A stretch of DNA of 64,000 nucleotides from Mesaphorura yosii (lineage: Eukaryota; Arthropoda; Collembola; Poduromorpha; Tullbergiidae): contig WIXG01000205.1 in NCBI GenBank assembly GCA_009869945.1, forward strand, positions 62,001 to 126,000, given 5' to 3'. The notes under the pieces were generated by a model, which searched no databases, was not told where the DNA came from, and was given only the letters and a program-made list of their open reading frames with translations. Position 1 is the stretch's first letter. The number at the start of each line of letters is the position of its first letter. Made by a program: the position numbers and the translations under genes. Shown piece by piece: positions 36,428 through 49,238 of this stretch.

Positions 36428-39400
36428 TTTGGAAGTTGGATAGAGTAGGATAGTTTCTTGACAATGGAAAATACCAACTGATGTCACTTGGGCTTCCTTT
36501 GATATCTAGCGGAACAAAGTACAGACGGGATGAAAATACGTCAATTGCAGAATTTCTGAACGATGAGTCATTGGCTCTTTCACTAAAAGTACCGCTTAAA
36601 ACCATAAAAGTGTCACAATACAGTTAATTATTGAATACTACGCACATCGTACACAAGGTTGGATTGGAGTATCGAAATCAATTGCCTGTCACTTTTTAAG
36701 TTGAATTTACAGGGAACAGTTCAACTCTTTACTGTAAACGCACAACGCAGCGCGGTGAACCTGTCATCCTGTCCTTGACTTAACTACATTGACAGTCAGG
36801 CAAACCTCGTATAGAGCTAGAGACTGTTAATAGACTGATTATACAAATTACCTAGCCCGTAAGTGCCTTCAAACAATGAATCCTGCGCAGTTGACAAAAA
36901 TTGAAGATTTCACAAGCCAAAACCACTTTTCTTGTACTTCGCGTAGTGTGCCCAAGGAATAGATGACAGATAAGACCACCTCCACACCCAAAATTATATG
37001 AAAGTCCAAAATATGAATAATAGCTGCCTCCGCTTGTGGATTTATCCTTATTTGAGGAAGTTTTAGTAGACGTAAACGATGGAACTGTGCAGTCTGTCGT
37101 GTACGAAGGATGACCACACTTGGGCCAAGTCGTGTTAATAATTTGTACTATCACGACACACCACACACTTATTCACTTACTCACTTGGACACTACACTGT
37201 TGCAGTGTATTTGTATTTGATTAAGTACAGCTAAATTAAGTGCATGACAAGTAATAAAGTGGAAAGGAAACCTCAATTTTTGGTAGTGTAAAGTTGCGGA
37301 CAAGCCAAACCCCGTCGTAGCTTAGGTGTGCTGTAGTCTGTGCTTGATGATGATAGCACAAAACCCTTTCGCAAATAATGCAGAAAATTATTATCTTTAT
37401 TACAACGTTAACTTTTACTCGTATTTCAATTACGATGACGAATCACTTTGTGTTTCATGCAATATGTGCGGGGCGGGCAGTCGCCGTAATTGTAATCAAA
37501 GGTGAATGCGGGCAAAGGTGGAAGGAGGCTTGTGAATTGTGATGCTGCTGAGCTAGCGAGCTCTCTGCTGAATGCTGATGCTGACTCTTGGAGCTCTTGT
37601 GAAGTAAACTAAACCCCTCTTCTCTTCCTTTGAAACTTGAAATAGAATGCTGCTATTCACCAACATGTTTTAAACTTGCAACTGTCAAAAGGCCATGTAC
37701 ATCTTATATAGCCATTGCCATTTTTTATAACTTGTTGGATCAAATGGTGAACGTAGCAGTGGCAGTGGCAATGCCAAGTTGGTGTTGGTAATAAGTAAAG
37801 TTGGTACGGTAGTGAGCAGACTAGCAGTTTAGAGTTTACGTGCTCTGAACGGGACGGGCCGGCGGTGGCGGTGGCTGTGGTTTTGGCGTACGCTTGGGCG
37901 TGAGACGTGAACAAGCATCTGCAGGAGGCTAACACGATACGCGACGCAGTGCAGGTAGATTTTTGAACCCTGCCACAACAATTGAATGATGAGTAATGAG
38001 TTTTGCTCGCGAGTTTCGCAAATGTTTGCAGTTTGCGAATTTGAGTGTCCTGAATTCAGTCAATTCAGCAAGAGTCGCAAATTGAAGCCAAATGGTTCGG
38101 ATTGCCTACCACGCACAAAGGAACACGGAACAATAATACAAAAGGGGCATGAATAAGAGCCAAGTCAAGTGGATTGAATCTGTGAGGTATTCGATTCGGT
38201 GTCTACCCAGTGCAATGCAGGGGCCACGGTTGCCAGGATAGTACTCTGAACGCTTTCGAACCAGTAAATCTTACAGGCTCGAACATAATTTGCATTTTCT
38301 TTTAATGCGAATGCGTGTCGAAGGAGGCAGGCAGGCGGGGAAGGCGTGCGTACACGTAATAAAATGAAACTTTGTTACGCTACACACGAATAGAAAATAC
38401 GTTGTGTGTTATGTTCTCGTATTAATTTATGTTGTATCCTTTTATGGTTGTAAAAAGTGCTTACAATGATCATTTCTTCATCCTCGTCTTGCCAAGCTGA
38501 GCTGACTCGACTCGGCTTTTGTTTGTTTAGCTTTTTTGTAAGCACCGGCTTGGCTGAGGCTTAGAAGGCCAGTTAAACCTATAATGACAATAATGGCATG
38601 GCTCGACACGGCAGGCAGGCAGATAGGCAACAATGCAATCCCGGCTTAAGCTTGCAGATGAACATCGGGACTGCGGCAGCTGCGAAGATTCGAGCAGGAG
38701 AGGCCACGACGGACGTCTTTTTGTTCTAAACGCTAACTGAGATGGTGTCTGTTAAAAGAATTAAGATCTGGCAGAGATATCAGACGCGCCATAGAAGGAA
38801 GGGAAAATAGAATGCTATGCTGGTGCGCGTCGCAAATGAGGATGAATGACAGACGCTTGACAAATGACTTCAAATAGCCAAAACAGCCGTCTGGCTGACG
38901 TAAGACTCAAAGCAATACGCAAGGAAGACCAAATTTACTACCAAATGAGTCGTCGTCGACGGAGCACGGCGCCGCGAATGGCGAATCGAATAGAGATTGA
39001 TAATTTCAGACCAAACTCTAAGAGCATTTCATAATCATATTCGTACGCATGATTTATGACAACAAAACATTATGACATTTGGTAACAAAATGTCCATTGC
39101 TTTCGCTTTACGAGGCGATCACAAGTGCCAAATGCAGAAAACGCACCATTCTCAGCTACGTTCAATGTGGCACTCGAATTTTTGCACAAGAAAAATACCG
39201 AAAATACGCAGACGCAACTGAGCAACATCTCAACATCTGCATCCTGTCTGCGTCACCTTTTCTGTGTCTCGCAAATTTCGCTCTGCAATTCCACTGCAGT
39301 GCAAAATCTGCAAATGCAAATTCAAGCACTATCTCTGCCATTGCCCTCTCGTTTTGTCCCTACGTTGCAAATATTTCATTTCAGTTGTTATTGATTCTGC

Positions 39401-39842
39401 ATCTCTGAATCGAAATCGAGCTTGCGGTGGCTGATTTTGCTTTGGGCAACGCAAATACAAGGCTTGAGATCGAAATTGACGCAGCAAAGCAAATTACCCG
39501 AGGGAGTGAATGGAATGTTGATTTTTATGAAGAATGTGATTAAATTCTGATTTAAATGACAAATACACCAGCCTGCATCACAACTCACAGCGCATGATAG
39601 AATAAATTGTGCATCTCATTGTTGCACATTCCTCACGGCCGGACCACAACTGCAGAAAAAGCTGGCTGAAGGTGCAAGCGAGATGCGTTGCGCGGGGCTT
39701 GAGATCTCATGAATGATTCGAAGCTTGTACCAGGGCCGGTTCTTGTGGCGCTGGTATTTTGAAAATGCTGTATATCCGAAACTCTTGATTAGTTTTTGTA
39801 AACACTTGTCTTAGTGCCGACTCTGAACTCTGTCAATTAATT
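36428..39842. other. Divergent upstream region of Mlc-c and MED16
   Basis: No supportable gene. A 104-codon minus-strand frame at 36852-37166 has no family resemblance. The stretch should hold the promoters of Mlc-c (minus) and MED16 (plus), and the rest is ordinary non-coding sequence. Confidence 0.45.
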
Positions 39843-42800
39843 ATGTTGGCAGCAGAATTTGGCACCAACATGGAATTATTGTACGAAGTGAAGCAACCCG
39901 TCCAAGACTTCACAGGACCGCCAGCCAACACCGTAATTGATCCGACAGAAAAGGACAATTCTGCATTCAATCGGTAAATGAACTAACGGCCAACTCTATT
40001 CTTAATAAATAGCGCAATTAGGCATTTACCAAGTATTTATATGTGAATGCAGGTTCCGTGCTAAGGAGAACAGGCCGATATGTACAGTTTCTGTCAAAAA
40101 TTTACTCGCCTTCACATCAAGCAACGATCTGTCAAAAAAGAACACAAGACTCGGTCCATTAGACCAGATTAGTGGACTCCGGGTGTATGCCGCCGACCTG
40201 AACTCGCCGTGGGAATGCCACCCGTAATGATCATTTCACTGAAAGGCTGTTGATTCTGCATTATATGCTAAAGAAATTGGTTTGATTTATGAATCCATCC
40301 AGGGTGTCCAGTTACCGCTCGAAGGTGACAACCATAAACTGGGACCACACGGGCGTTAGGCTGCTAATTGGCACCAATGATGGCTTGGTTGAAATCTACG
40401 GAATGGTAGATAATCTGCTGAACAAGTGGGCCCTGCTCAGTTTCGGTAGATTCGATGGGGAACCAATAATAACATCGTGCTGGCTTAATGCTCCCAGAAA
40501 GGTATTACGATTAATTCATCAGCTGTTTGCCGAATGCGTCCAACCTTCGACTTGAATCTGTCCAACGTACATTTCAGGTGTGCTTGGTGCCTGACAAATT
40601 GGACAGCATTTTGTACAGTGAGAAGTACGACATAAGTGTAATCGCAAATGGAAGGGGATTCGGAGGGAGATCCATGGACGGAGCCGTGGTTGTCACAGGC
40701 ACGGGGTTAGTCGGAGCCATTCTGAATGCACGACAAGACTCCCACACCGCTCTCACCGGACTGGAGAAACTTTTACCTGTCCGGAAACGAGTCACTTGCA
40801 CGGACGTATCGTACTCAAAAGGTTAGCGAACATTCATGCTTAGATAAAATCTTTCTTCGTGCGTTATTACGCCAACCATGTGCCTGTTATCAACGTCTCA
40901 GATGGGCAATTGGTGGTCGTCAGTAGTTGCGGAGACATTAAGCAACCAATACTCATGAAGAGTGTCAGTGTCACGTACGCACCTTGCCGTGACAGAGTGG
41001 TGGTTGAAGTCCAATCAGCACTATCCTTTTTCCTTCAGAATGTTACAGGTATGTATCAGTAGTCGGCTCATTTTCACCTTGCATTTCCAGCATGACGAGT
41101 CATCATTTGCCGTTTCAGATGGAGAAGTCACAGCTGTCAAATTCGTCAACAAGATGAATAGCGAAGGAGTTTTGGTGGCGGTCACAAATGACGAAACCAA
41201 AACAAGCACGTTGTACTTGTATGATTTGGTATCTGAAGAAGTAACGCTTAAAAGCAAAGTTCCGGCGAGCACTCCAGCACAATCACCTCCTAAGGCACTT
41301 GTCCAGCAGGTGAACTTGAAATATTCGTACTCAATTAAGTTCTACCTTTTAAATAATCTTTATTCATGTACAGAAATGGCAGCTGACGCACCAAACGCCT
41401 TTCACATCCTCAATTGAAGAGTTTTGTACGCTACCCGTTCCAATTGATCTCAAAACCACCGCTCAACCACAAAATGTTAATGTCAGCATGTCAGCCGTCA
41501 TGCAACCTTTGATTGCCGTTTCCCTTGCAAACTGCTGTGTACATCTGATCCGTTGTGATACGTTCCAGCAGGTTAGCTGTTCCGCCGGAGCTTCTCTTCA
41601 GCCTTCTGAAGATGAGATTCTTACTGGACATTTCTTTACCTCAGGTTGGAGTTTCCAGTTCCGTTGGAGTAAACATAAAACGAGAACGTGAGGATGGTCC
41701 ACCCGAGCCGAAGCAAGCCCGCATGAGTCCCACTCTGACGACTGGAGCCGTTGTGCCGGGGCCTACTGCCACTGCAACCTGTTTTGTGTGCCTCCAATTT
41801 ACGTGGAGTGGCTGTCTTCTTGTTGCAATGGATGAAAAATCACAAGTGCAGCTGTTCAAGATCCATCCAAACATTGACCCCGGTATGTAAAGTGGTGGCA
41901 GGTTAACATTTTACATTTGGAACGCTTGTGCGATTATTTTATTTGTTGTAGGCACCGCTGCGTCATTGATTGAGTTGAGTATGATGGGAGGTTTGGATCC
42001 GTGGGACGTCATGATGTGCCTCCGATCGAACATGATCGACAACATCACTGACAGACTGAGCGAAGCATTCGCTCGACAACCACCTCCCGTTCAAAATCGG
42101 TTTAATGCCAGAATATTAGTCATTAAAGCAGCTTTATTTCGGTGAGCAGTCATTAATTGTACGCAACGTCAGAAATTCAGTAATCACCATATATTCAAGT
42201 TATTACTGTTATAATTTTCAGACTAGCAAGTGGTGGTGTGGCGAGAACAAACGACCAACAGACTCTTTTGATGTTGCATTTGGTCTCTGGAGCGTTAAAA
42301 GCGTTGCTTCGTCCCAGCGACTTGTCATCGCACGATAAGGGACCCGCAGAAAGCTTAGCAAGTAGGTTCACATTTAGTTAATTGCTTCGTTTGACTGGTA
42401 CACGTACACTTAACTGCCTTTTTGCCCTGCCTATTCGAAGGTTTGTTGAGTTCAAAGGGCGAGGCATTGTCAGATGTCGACAAGGTTCTGCTGCATGTAG
42501 AAGCCAAGGAGTACACGGTCGAGCCTTCTCTCCTCCAGTCGCTCCAGCAGTTTCTGCAGTGGTGTGCTGATCTCGCGCTAAAGTTGCTGGCTACGTTGCC
42601 AGACTTGCGACACAGCAAAATTCTCGGAGTAAGTGTTCATACAGTCTTTATGCCACATTTTGCTTTTCACGACTTCCACGAATCATGTTACGAAACCTAT
42701 TTCCATGTATCCCGCACGTGTGAGCAGAGTAATGTCAAGTTAATTAGTGGGCTTTCTGTTCCCTACAGATTTTTGTCTGTTAATTAGCGCAAGAAGCCAT

Positions 42801-45800
42801 TGCAAAGTAAATGAGCTGGCCTGAAGCGGATCTTTTACCTTTCGTTTTCGTTTTGTTTCAATCATGACGATGAGAATGAGGAAATCAGTCAAATTGTTTC
42901 CTACTCTGATTGGGAGTCATTTTCCAAATAAATTAGTAAAACGCGTATACGTTCTGCAATGGGACTGAACTAAAGGAGTGAGTTTCAATGTTTGTCCTTT
43001 TTGTATTTCTCAGTGGGAGGTTTGCCGGGATTCGAGGGCAATAGGCACATTGCGAGAACTAATTGTGCTAATGAGAATTTGGGGCCTGATTCGATCTTCG
43101 TGTTTGCCAATATTTCGAAAGACATCAGAAAACCTTGACGTGCTTCCGCTGCTTTTTCGACATCTCACTCGGCTTTCGGTCTCTCCGCACGATCCGGATG
43201 AGGCTCTCATTGGTGAGTCATTTATCTCTTCTTTTCCTCATACCTCTGCTTTGCTTTGCTTTCGCTAGCCCACGCTTTGCCTCGCTTCTAAAAGAAGGTT
43301 GCGAATCATAAAATTTTTACCCGACAAGGTATTTCCCCAAGTCCATGTGCATTGTCACAGAAATGCGTCAGTCTCTTTTGTTTTCGCTCACCTTTCTCGT
43401 GGGCACAAAGCCGGAAAGAAATGTGCATTATGTAAAATGGACAATTTGGTTTGCCTACGCCAACGCGGAGCAATTTCGCAAAATGTGCTCAACTTGCATA
43501 AAAATTCGGTGTGATACACAAACATAAAGCAAAGCACGGCGACATGGCATAATGAAAGTACGTAAGTACGCTGTGGACAGGCTTCGCTGTTCGCATTCGC
43601 AGTTTCATCGCTGGAAGCGTGTTGGGTACATAAAATATAATTTCTGTAAAATTTAGTTCACAATGTGCCGTGCGCTGCCGCCTTGGGCCAAGTTCTGAAT
43701 TTCATGTTCATGCTTACGTAGTTCTATTTAACTTTAATTATTGCTCCCAGCTCACAGACTCTTGCAAATTCCGTTGTCGCACGGAAAATTCGCTCATCCA
43801 ACCAAATGTCTGGTTGAGCCGTCGTATGTGGACCTGAACCTCCTCTGTTTACCTTTTATTAAAGTTTTCATTCATAAAGAATTCATTTCTTCACTCGTTA
43901 ATTTTGCGTTTATTTCTGGAAACGAGCGACGAGTCTTGCAAAATTTGCAATTCTTCCGAGTTGAATTCTGCGTGCTCTCTAAATTAATTAATGGGATTCA
44001 AAGTTTGTCATGTATTTTGCACCGTGAACAAGCACAGCAGATTGTCAATTTCGTCAATTCTCAGTTTCCTGATTGCCTTAACTTGTTACACTCCGATGGA
44101 GACAAAATCACTTCCAAGTGGCAGGCAATTAATTCTCGGAGGCATCCTATTGTTCTAGTTTTGTGTGGTTTCCTTGATGATGCTATTCAGCGTGATACGT
44201 GACTATTTGCATTCGCATTGACAATATTAGGCTTTACATACGGTTCTCATTCGGAGACTTCTGACTACTGACTTTGAATTTGTTAGTCACAGACAAATGA
44301 CGATCGATTCATAATTAAACCTTAAATGAGCCGATGACGATGCCAGACGGCTTTGAATGTTGAAATTGCGCGTGTTTTGCATGTACCAGGAAATTATTCA
44401 AATTCTAGCCATTTCTACTTTCAATACAACCTTAACTAAATATTCAATTAGTTTCAATTAGTGGACTTCATGAATAGGAAATGAATGTTCTGGCGGTCGA
44501 ATTGCGTTTGCCAATAACAAGCCCAATTATCTTGGCACAAGACTGCTGCGTGTAATTGCACTTTTAAATCCACGACTGCAGTTCTGGTGTATTTACTTTT
44601 CATGCAATGCAGATGCAGAATGCAGGCAGGCAATTTAGACGAACGAGTGCGTGCCGAGCTAAAGTTTGTTAAAGAACAAATGTAAAGTGTAAAAATTGAA
44701 GCCCGCAGTATTTCTCTTACGCTGCAATTTTATTTCTGTTCAGGCCACAGACTCAAGAACTGTTGTACTCGTATTCTTACATGTGGTGACCAAGCACGCC
44801 GTAGACAAGACACGGATACGACTCATTTGTTCGTATGATACAATGAGTAATATTTATTGTACTGTTTCTGTTGCATTCTATTCTGCACGATAAAATAGAC
44901 TAGAGCGTTCTGCGCGTAGTAAATAGGAGTAAAGAGTTAATTTCCAGCCAGTGCTGGTGCTGGTACCATCTCTTAGCCTGCCAAACGCCAAACCACAAAC
45001 AGAGCATGAAATATTCCTTGTGGTTATGATTTCTGATTACACGACACTTACTGAATCAACATATTAACTAAACGAAGACGAACACATGCAGGCTGCTGTT
45101 TGTTGAGTATTCATCGCTCTAAAATAAACCTTTCCTTCATTCCTTCCTTTGGCATTAACTGGTAAAACACGACAGGAAGACGAAGAAGTTTTACACTTCT
45201 GACACGAGACGTGACAAGAAGCAAGAAACACAGCATCACTTTAAATTTTCGGCAGTTTGCTCAGCCACGCTTACTCAAGGCAAAGGCAAACGGTGTTCAC
45301 AACTCGGCTCGAAGAAAGCAGAGGTTAATTGAGACAAAACAGCAGCAATTTGTGTGATGTGACTAATTTAATCAGCCCACACAGCTGCAAGGTCAGAATC
45401 CGAAGTTCAATTTCTAGGGTTAATAGACTTAATTCCTGGAGAAAGTTTGTGAGTCGTAAGTGGAGCTGGCCCTAAATTGGATAAGCATAAGCATTTATGG
45501 GGAACACAGAATCTCGTAAGTTTAACAGCAACTCGCATATTTGCACTTGTGAAGGCGAAGGCATCAAAAGCGGTTTTAGGACACTTGGCGGAGTGACACG
45601 TCGCAGACTTTTTTTCCCCCGAATGGCCTCTTTGGCTGAATGGACTTTTGGCCGAATAGACACTTGCCTGAATGTAGCTAAACGAGTAGCTTGAAGTGTA
45701 AAATGCAAGTACAGATGCTCATAGTATGTCAGGCTAGCCAGAATGGAAGAAACGATGGCTTAAAATCGTACTTTGGCGCCAGTACTATGACTGGCGACCA

Positions 45801-48800
45801 ATTCATGTGCTTGCACCAATAATTTCTGATCGCTATTGGAATCTTCGCAGCCATGTTCTACATTTCGACCAATTGAAATTTTCGTCTTCTTTCAAAAATA
45901 GTCGGCCAAGTGTCCATTCAGTCAAAAAAAACAGTCAGCGAAAGGAACATTCGGGGAAAAATCCCGCCAAATGTCTCTCCGCCAAGTACCCGACCACGTC
46001 AAGAGCAAATGTATCATGCGATAGTTGACCATTTGCCTTGTGTGGCAAATTTTGACACGTGCACTCAATCTTTTCACATATACAGTAGCGGTTCCAGTAA
46101 GTAATCTCTCCTCATCCTGTTTTTCATTGCGCTCGAATTTGTGCTGAGGAAACATTCGAATTTTGGACGCAAGCACGCCAAGTAAAGTTAAGACATTCAT
46201 AACGAGAAGGCAAAAATTGAGAATTTTATGAGCTGGCAGGATACGGTGTCCTGTGTCAGCACTCATCACAGGAAATGTGTGAGATATCTTGTTTAACTCG
46301 GGTCATTTGTGCGTCAGCATTCTTCCAACATCGGCATGATACATTTGTTTTGTGCTCGAGCCCTTTACTTTTAACTGGGTGACGAATAGAAATTAGGGCA
46401 ATGCACTGATGTAATCTAAATGCGCGTGTTGCGTCAGATCACAATGTCCTGCTCGAGAACAAGCCGATACCCGAACTCCAACAAATCACGCCGACGATCA
46501 ATCGCGGATTCTACCTATGGCTTTACATTGCGCTTGGGTTCGGAGGAGTCGTCTTTGTCCTGATCATCCTGGCGCTTTACTGCAATCAGTGTCGGAATAA
46601 AGAGGACGAGACATCGAGAAGCAACGTCTTCTTCCACCAAAACGCTGCCAAAGACGAAAAATCGAAGAGTCTGTCGCTCTTCGACACTGCTTCGATGACC
46701 GCCTCCTCCGTGCAGCCAAAGTCTCAGATGCAGTACGGAGACACTCCGGGCTACCCGCCGAACTACGCCGTCCCCGGGAAAGGAATGCAGTTTGGGTCGT
46801 ACAGCAATTTCCACCCGCAACAGCCGGCACCAAACTTCGAGCAGCAGCAGGACGCGTTCCTGAGCACCCTCCACGACGGCAACAAAATCAAAAACACGAG
46901 CGGTGGTGGTGGTCGAGAGTCGATGTCGATCGGTCGGGCTGACTCGGTGCAGAGCATCCTCGCCCGCAAGGACTCCTACCTGGCCGTCTACGAGCAGTAT
47001 GGCGAGAACGAGAAGACCCCGCTTCAACTCCGCGTGGACGAACAGAACCGCCAGTCTTCTGCGTACTACTCGCTAATGATGCAGGAGGAGCTCCGGCGGT
47101 TGGACAGCATCCCAATCCCCGACGCCGAGAGCTAAGCGGTGTGACGAATACTACAGACTGCCGATGTTCAGTTTAGACCACCAATTTGCATTTTATGATC
47201 GACTAATTTCGTTTTACGAGGGCGAAGACCCACACTTTTTGAAGAAAGCTTGCCTTTTAGCCTGAAGTTCATAAGCTTGGCTTAAATGCAGTCGTAAAAT
47301 ATGTTCACAATGACCCAATTGTTTGTCTTCCTTCCAGAAGTCTTAGTGCTTTAAAATGCAATCAAGTTCTCAGACTGTGCCGGTGACTCTTGACTTTAGT
47401 CAGTCAGAAATTTCACGGTTGCGCACAAAATGTGTTCAGTCTTCGAATTTTATATTCGCATTTAGCAGTCGACAAGTCTGCTGCCTGTAAGCGTGCCTAA
47501 TTTAGCTGATAAATGATGTCTTCCTAAACTAATCTGTTGACTTGTGTAAATAGCAAGGCTAAGAAAACATAAATAAGAAACTGTGCAAATAAATGCAAAC
47601 GAACACAAAAGCGTGGAATTAAAATTAGAACACTTGAATTCTGATCCTTCCAGGTTCGGTTTCGGTCGCTTATCAGATTACAATGGAACACTAGTATGTG
47701 AGAATTGAGTAAACTCTCAATGAGTGAGTGGACGAACAAAACTAGAGTGGCTGTGAATAATATTTATTCTGTTGCATAACAATGCGATCACGACTTCTTC
47801 GGGCTTATGAAGTTCCTTGGTTCGCTTCGCATATTTCCTCCATCACTCATCTCCTCTGAAGTTGTCGAGATTTGAGCCCAGCACCACACGAATTCTAGAG
47901 TTGATTTGGCTTTATGAAATCACGGTAAGGTGATGCCCGAATCTTGAAACGACACTTGAGGAATGAGAAAGCTCCACTTTTTACTGACTCCCACGTGTTT
48001 GCTGAATTCACTGAAGAGTGTTGACAGCTTGTGGAATTAATGACATTTGACACAGAAGTCCTAGAATATCCTCGTCCTCTTCGGTAAGAAGTGTCCGCAT
48101 ATTTTAGCCTTCTCTTTTTGTCATTTTCTCCATCGAATGCTTCCTAAGCATCTTTCATAAAACTTGTATCGCTTGCTGTCTTCGCTTCGCTTGCATTGCA
48201 ACCTGATATTTTTATTTCGCCGACTTGACTGTGACTTTGTTTCGACAGACGAATGCTGCATTCTCCCAAGCGATGTTCAAATTCCACACAGCAACGCGTT
48301 CTCGTCGACAAAGAACCACGGAGTGGCTTCCATCACATTCTTCTCTCGGACGACGCCGCTTCAGGTACGAAATTCGCTCTCATTTTGTATAAAACAGTGC
48401 AATCGAAAATCGACTTTGCCCTTGGCACCTTTGCCGGAATAAACAAAAATAACTGCAGCCCGCAGCAAATGAATGCGGCGGCACATCCGACGTCAAGAAT
48501 TTAAGGAAGAAAACGTGAAAATCCTGAGTGACGGGCTCAGAATGCGGAAGCGATGAATATGTTTACGCGTAATCAATTCCAATTCCTTTCTTTGTTCGCA
48601 GTTTGTGTTTGGCGTGAACCCGAGCAAATGGCTGCACAATTTGGAAGGCCAGCGGACAAACGGGCAGCGAATGGACGGACTGCGACTTGTGTGGCTCGGC
48701 AGAAGCACGGCGCCCGTGAAAATATGCAACAGGTAAAAGCCAAAAAGCAGAAAGCTGTATTAAGCAATTTTGAGCCTATTTTTGACATGCTGACCCAAAG

Positions 48801-49152
48801 TTAAACGCTCCCGACCTTTTGTTTTCCTTAACGAGCTTTTGCAATTCTTCTTCAGGCATTTTCATGCCCGTGTTGCCATTTGTCATCCCACACGAGAGTT
48901 AATTAATGTTTGCATTTCATTCATTTCCTCCAAATTAATTTCTCTTTTATGCAAGGTAATAATGTTTTTGTCTGTGATTAATTGTGTTGTAGGTGTGGTT
49001 GTACGACGCTCTTCCAAGTCGCGTCGAGATCTGTCGCAAACAAGTCCTGGGACAACAGATGGATACGCAACTGCCCCTGCGGAGGAAATTGGAAACTCTC
49101 ACAATCCTCACTCGCACACTCGAAACCCAGTGACGCAGATTTCGAGTTCTGA
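39843..49152 (+). CDS. MED16: Mediator complex subunit 16
   Basis: Fifteen coding exons: 39843-39973, 40053-40223, 40303-40501, 40578-40821, 40902-41048, 41119-41309, 41374-41571, 41645-41882, 41952-42141, 42222-42361, 42441-42628, 43014-43212, 48249-48364, 48602-48732, 48993-49152; 880 residues, the usual family length. MED16 sits in the Mediator tail and relays activators to RNA polymerase II. The N-terminal half is a WD40-like propeller (for example TTINWDHTGVRLLIGTNDG). The C-terminal helical part carries strongly conserved segments: ALLRPSDLSSHDKGPAESLA, DVDKVLLHVEAKEYTVEPS, TLRELIVLMRIWGLIRSSCL and DECCILPSDVQIP. The end has the family Cys cluster (CNRCGCTTLF, then WIRNCPCGGNW). Intron 12 is 5.0 kb and contains another gene; all other introns are under 0.4 kb. 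Confidence 0.93.
45902..47135 (+). CDS. Single-pass membrane protein nested in MED16, unknown family (5' end unresolved)
   Basis: Two exons are certain in phase: 45902-46099 and 46440-47135. The first has an acceptor-like AAATAG at its left edge, so an upstream exon with signal peptide may be missing; otherwise translation could begin at ATG 46012. The outer part is short, with two Cys (LPCVANFDTCTQ). It is followed by one transmembrane helix (LWLYIALGFGGVVFVLIIL), a Cys/basic flank (YCNQCRNKE) and a cytoplasmic tail of about 190 residues. The tail is Ser/Gln/Pro-rich, holds a PPNY motif (PPxY type, bound by WW-domain ubiquitin ligases) and ends in a conserved-looking block: ADSVQSILARKDSYLAVYEQ, then YYSLMMQEELRRLDSIPIP. 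I do not recognise the family. GC-rich codon use in the tail and an AATAAA at 47588 support a real gene. Confidence 0.7.
47588..47593 (+). terminator. Poly(A) signal of the nested membrane-protein gene
   Basis: AATAAA about 450 nt after the stop codon, still inside MED16 intron 12. It supports an independent transcript that ends before MED16 exon 13. Confidence 0.5.
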
Positions 49153-49232
49153 TATGACGCGATGCGGACTTTTCGCTTCTATTCCTGTCTATGTAAATGT
49201 ATTAGTTTCATTGTATTTATAAGATTTACTTC

Positions 49233-49238
49233 AATAAA
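49233..49238 (+). terminator. Poly(A) signal of MED16
   Basis: AATAAA about 80 nt after the MED16 stop codon. Confidence 0.6.

Larger units (their letters stand above)
43213..48248 (+). other. MED16 intron 12 hosting a nested gene
   Basis: Donor GTGAGT after 43212 and acceptor TTCGACAG before 48249 join in phase 1 to give ALI-DECCIL, which matches MED16 exactly, so no MED16 exon is missing here. The intron contains the same-strand membrane-protein gene at 45902-47135. An isolated 153-codon plus-strand frame at 43741-44202 has no support as a gene. Confidence 0.85.

Noticed and set aside
36852..37166. 104-codon minus-strand frame upstream of Mlc-c
   Set aside because: No similarity and no splice link to Mlc-c; judged chance.
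43741..44202. 153-codon plus-strand frame in MED16 intron 12
   Set aside because: No ATG start, no family resemblance and no matching splice partners; could be chance. RNA evidence would be needed to revive it.
46515..47027. 170-codon minus-strand frame
   Set aside because: Antisense shadow of the nested membrane-protein gene; its content follows the GC-rich codons of the opposite strand.
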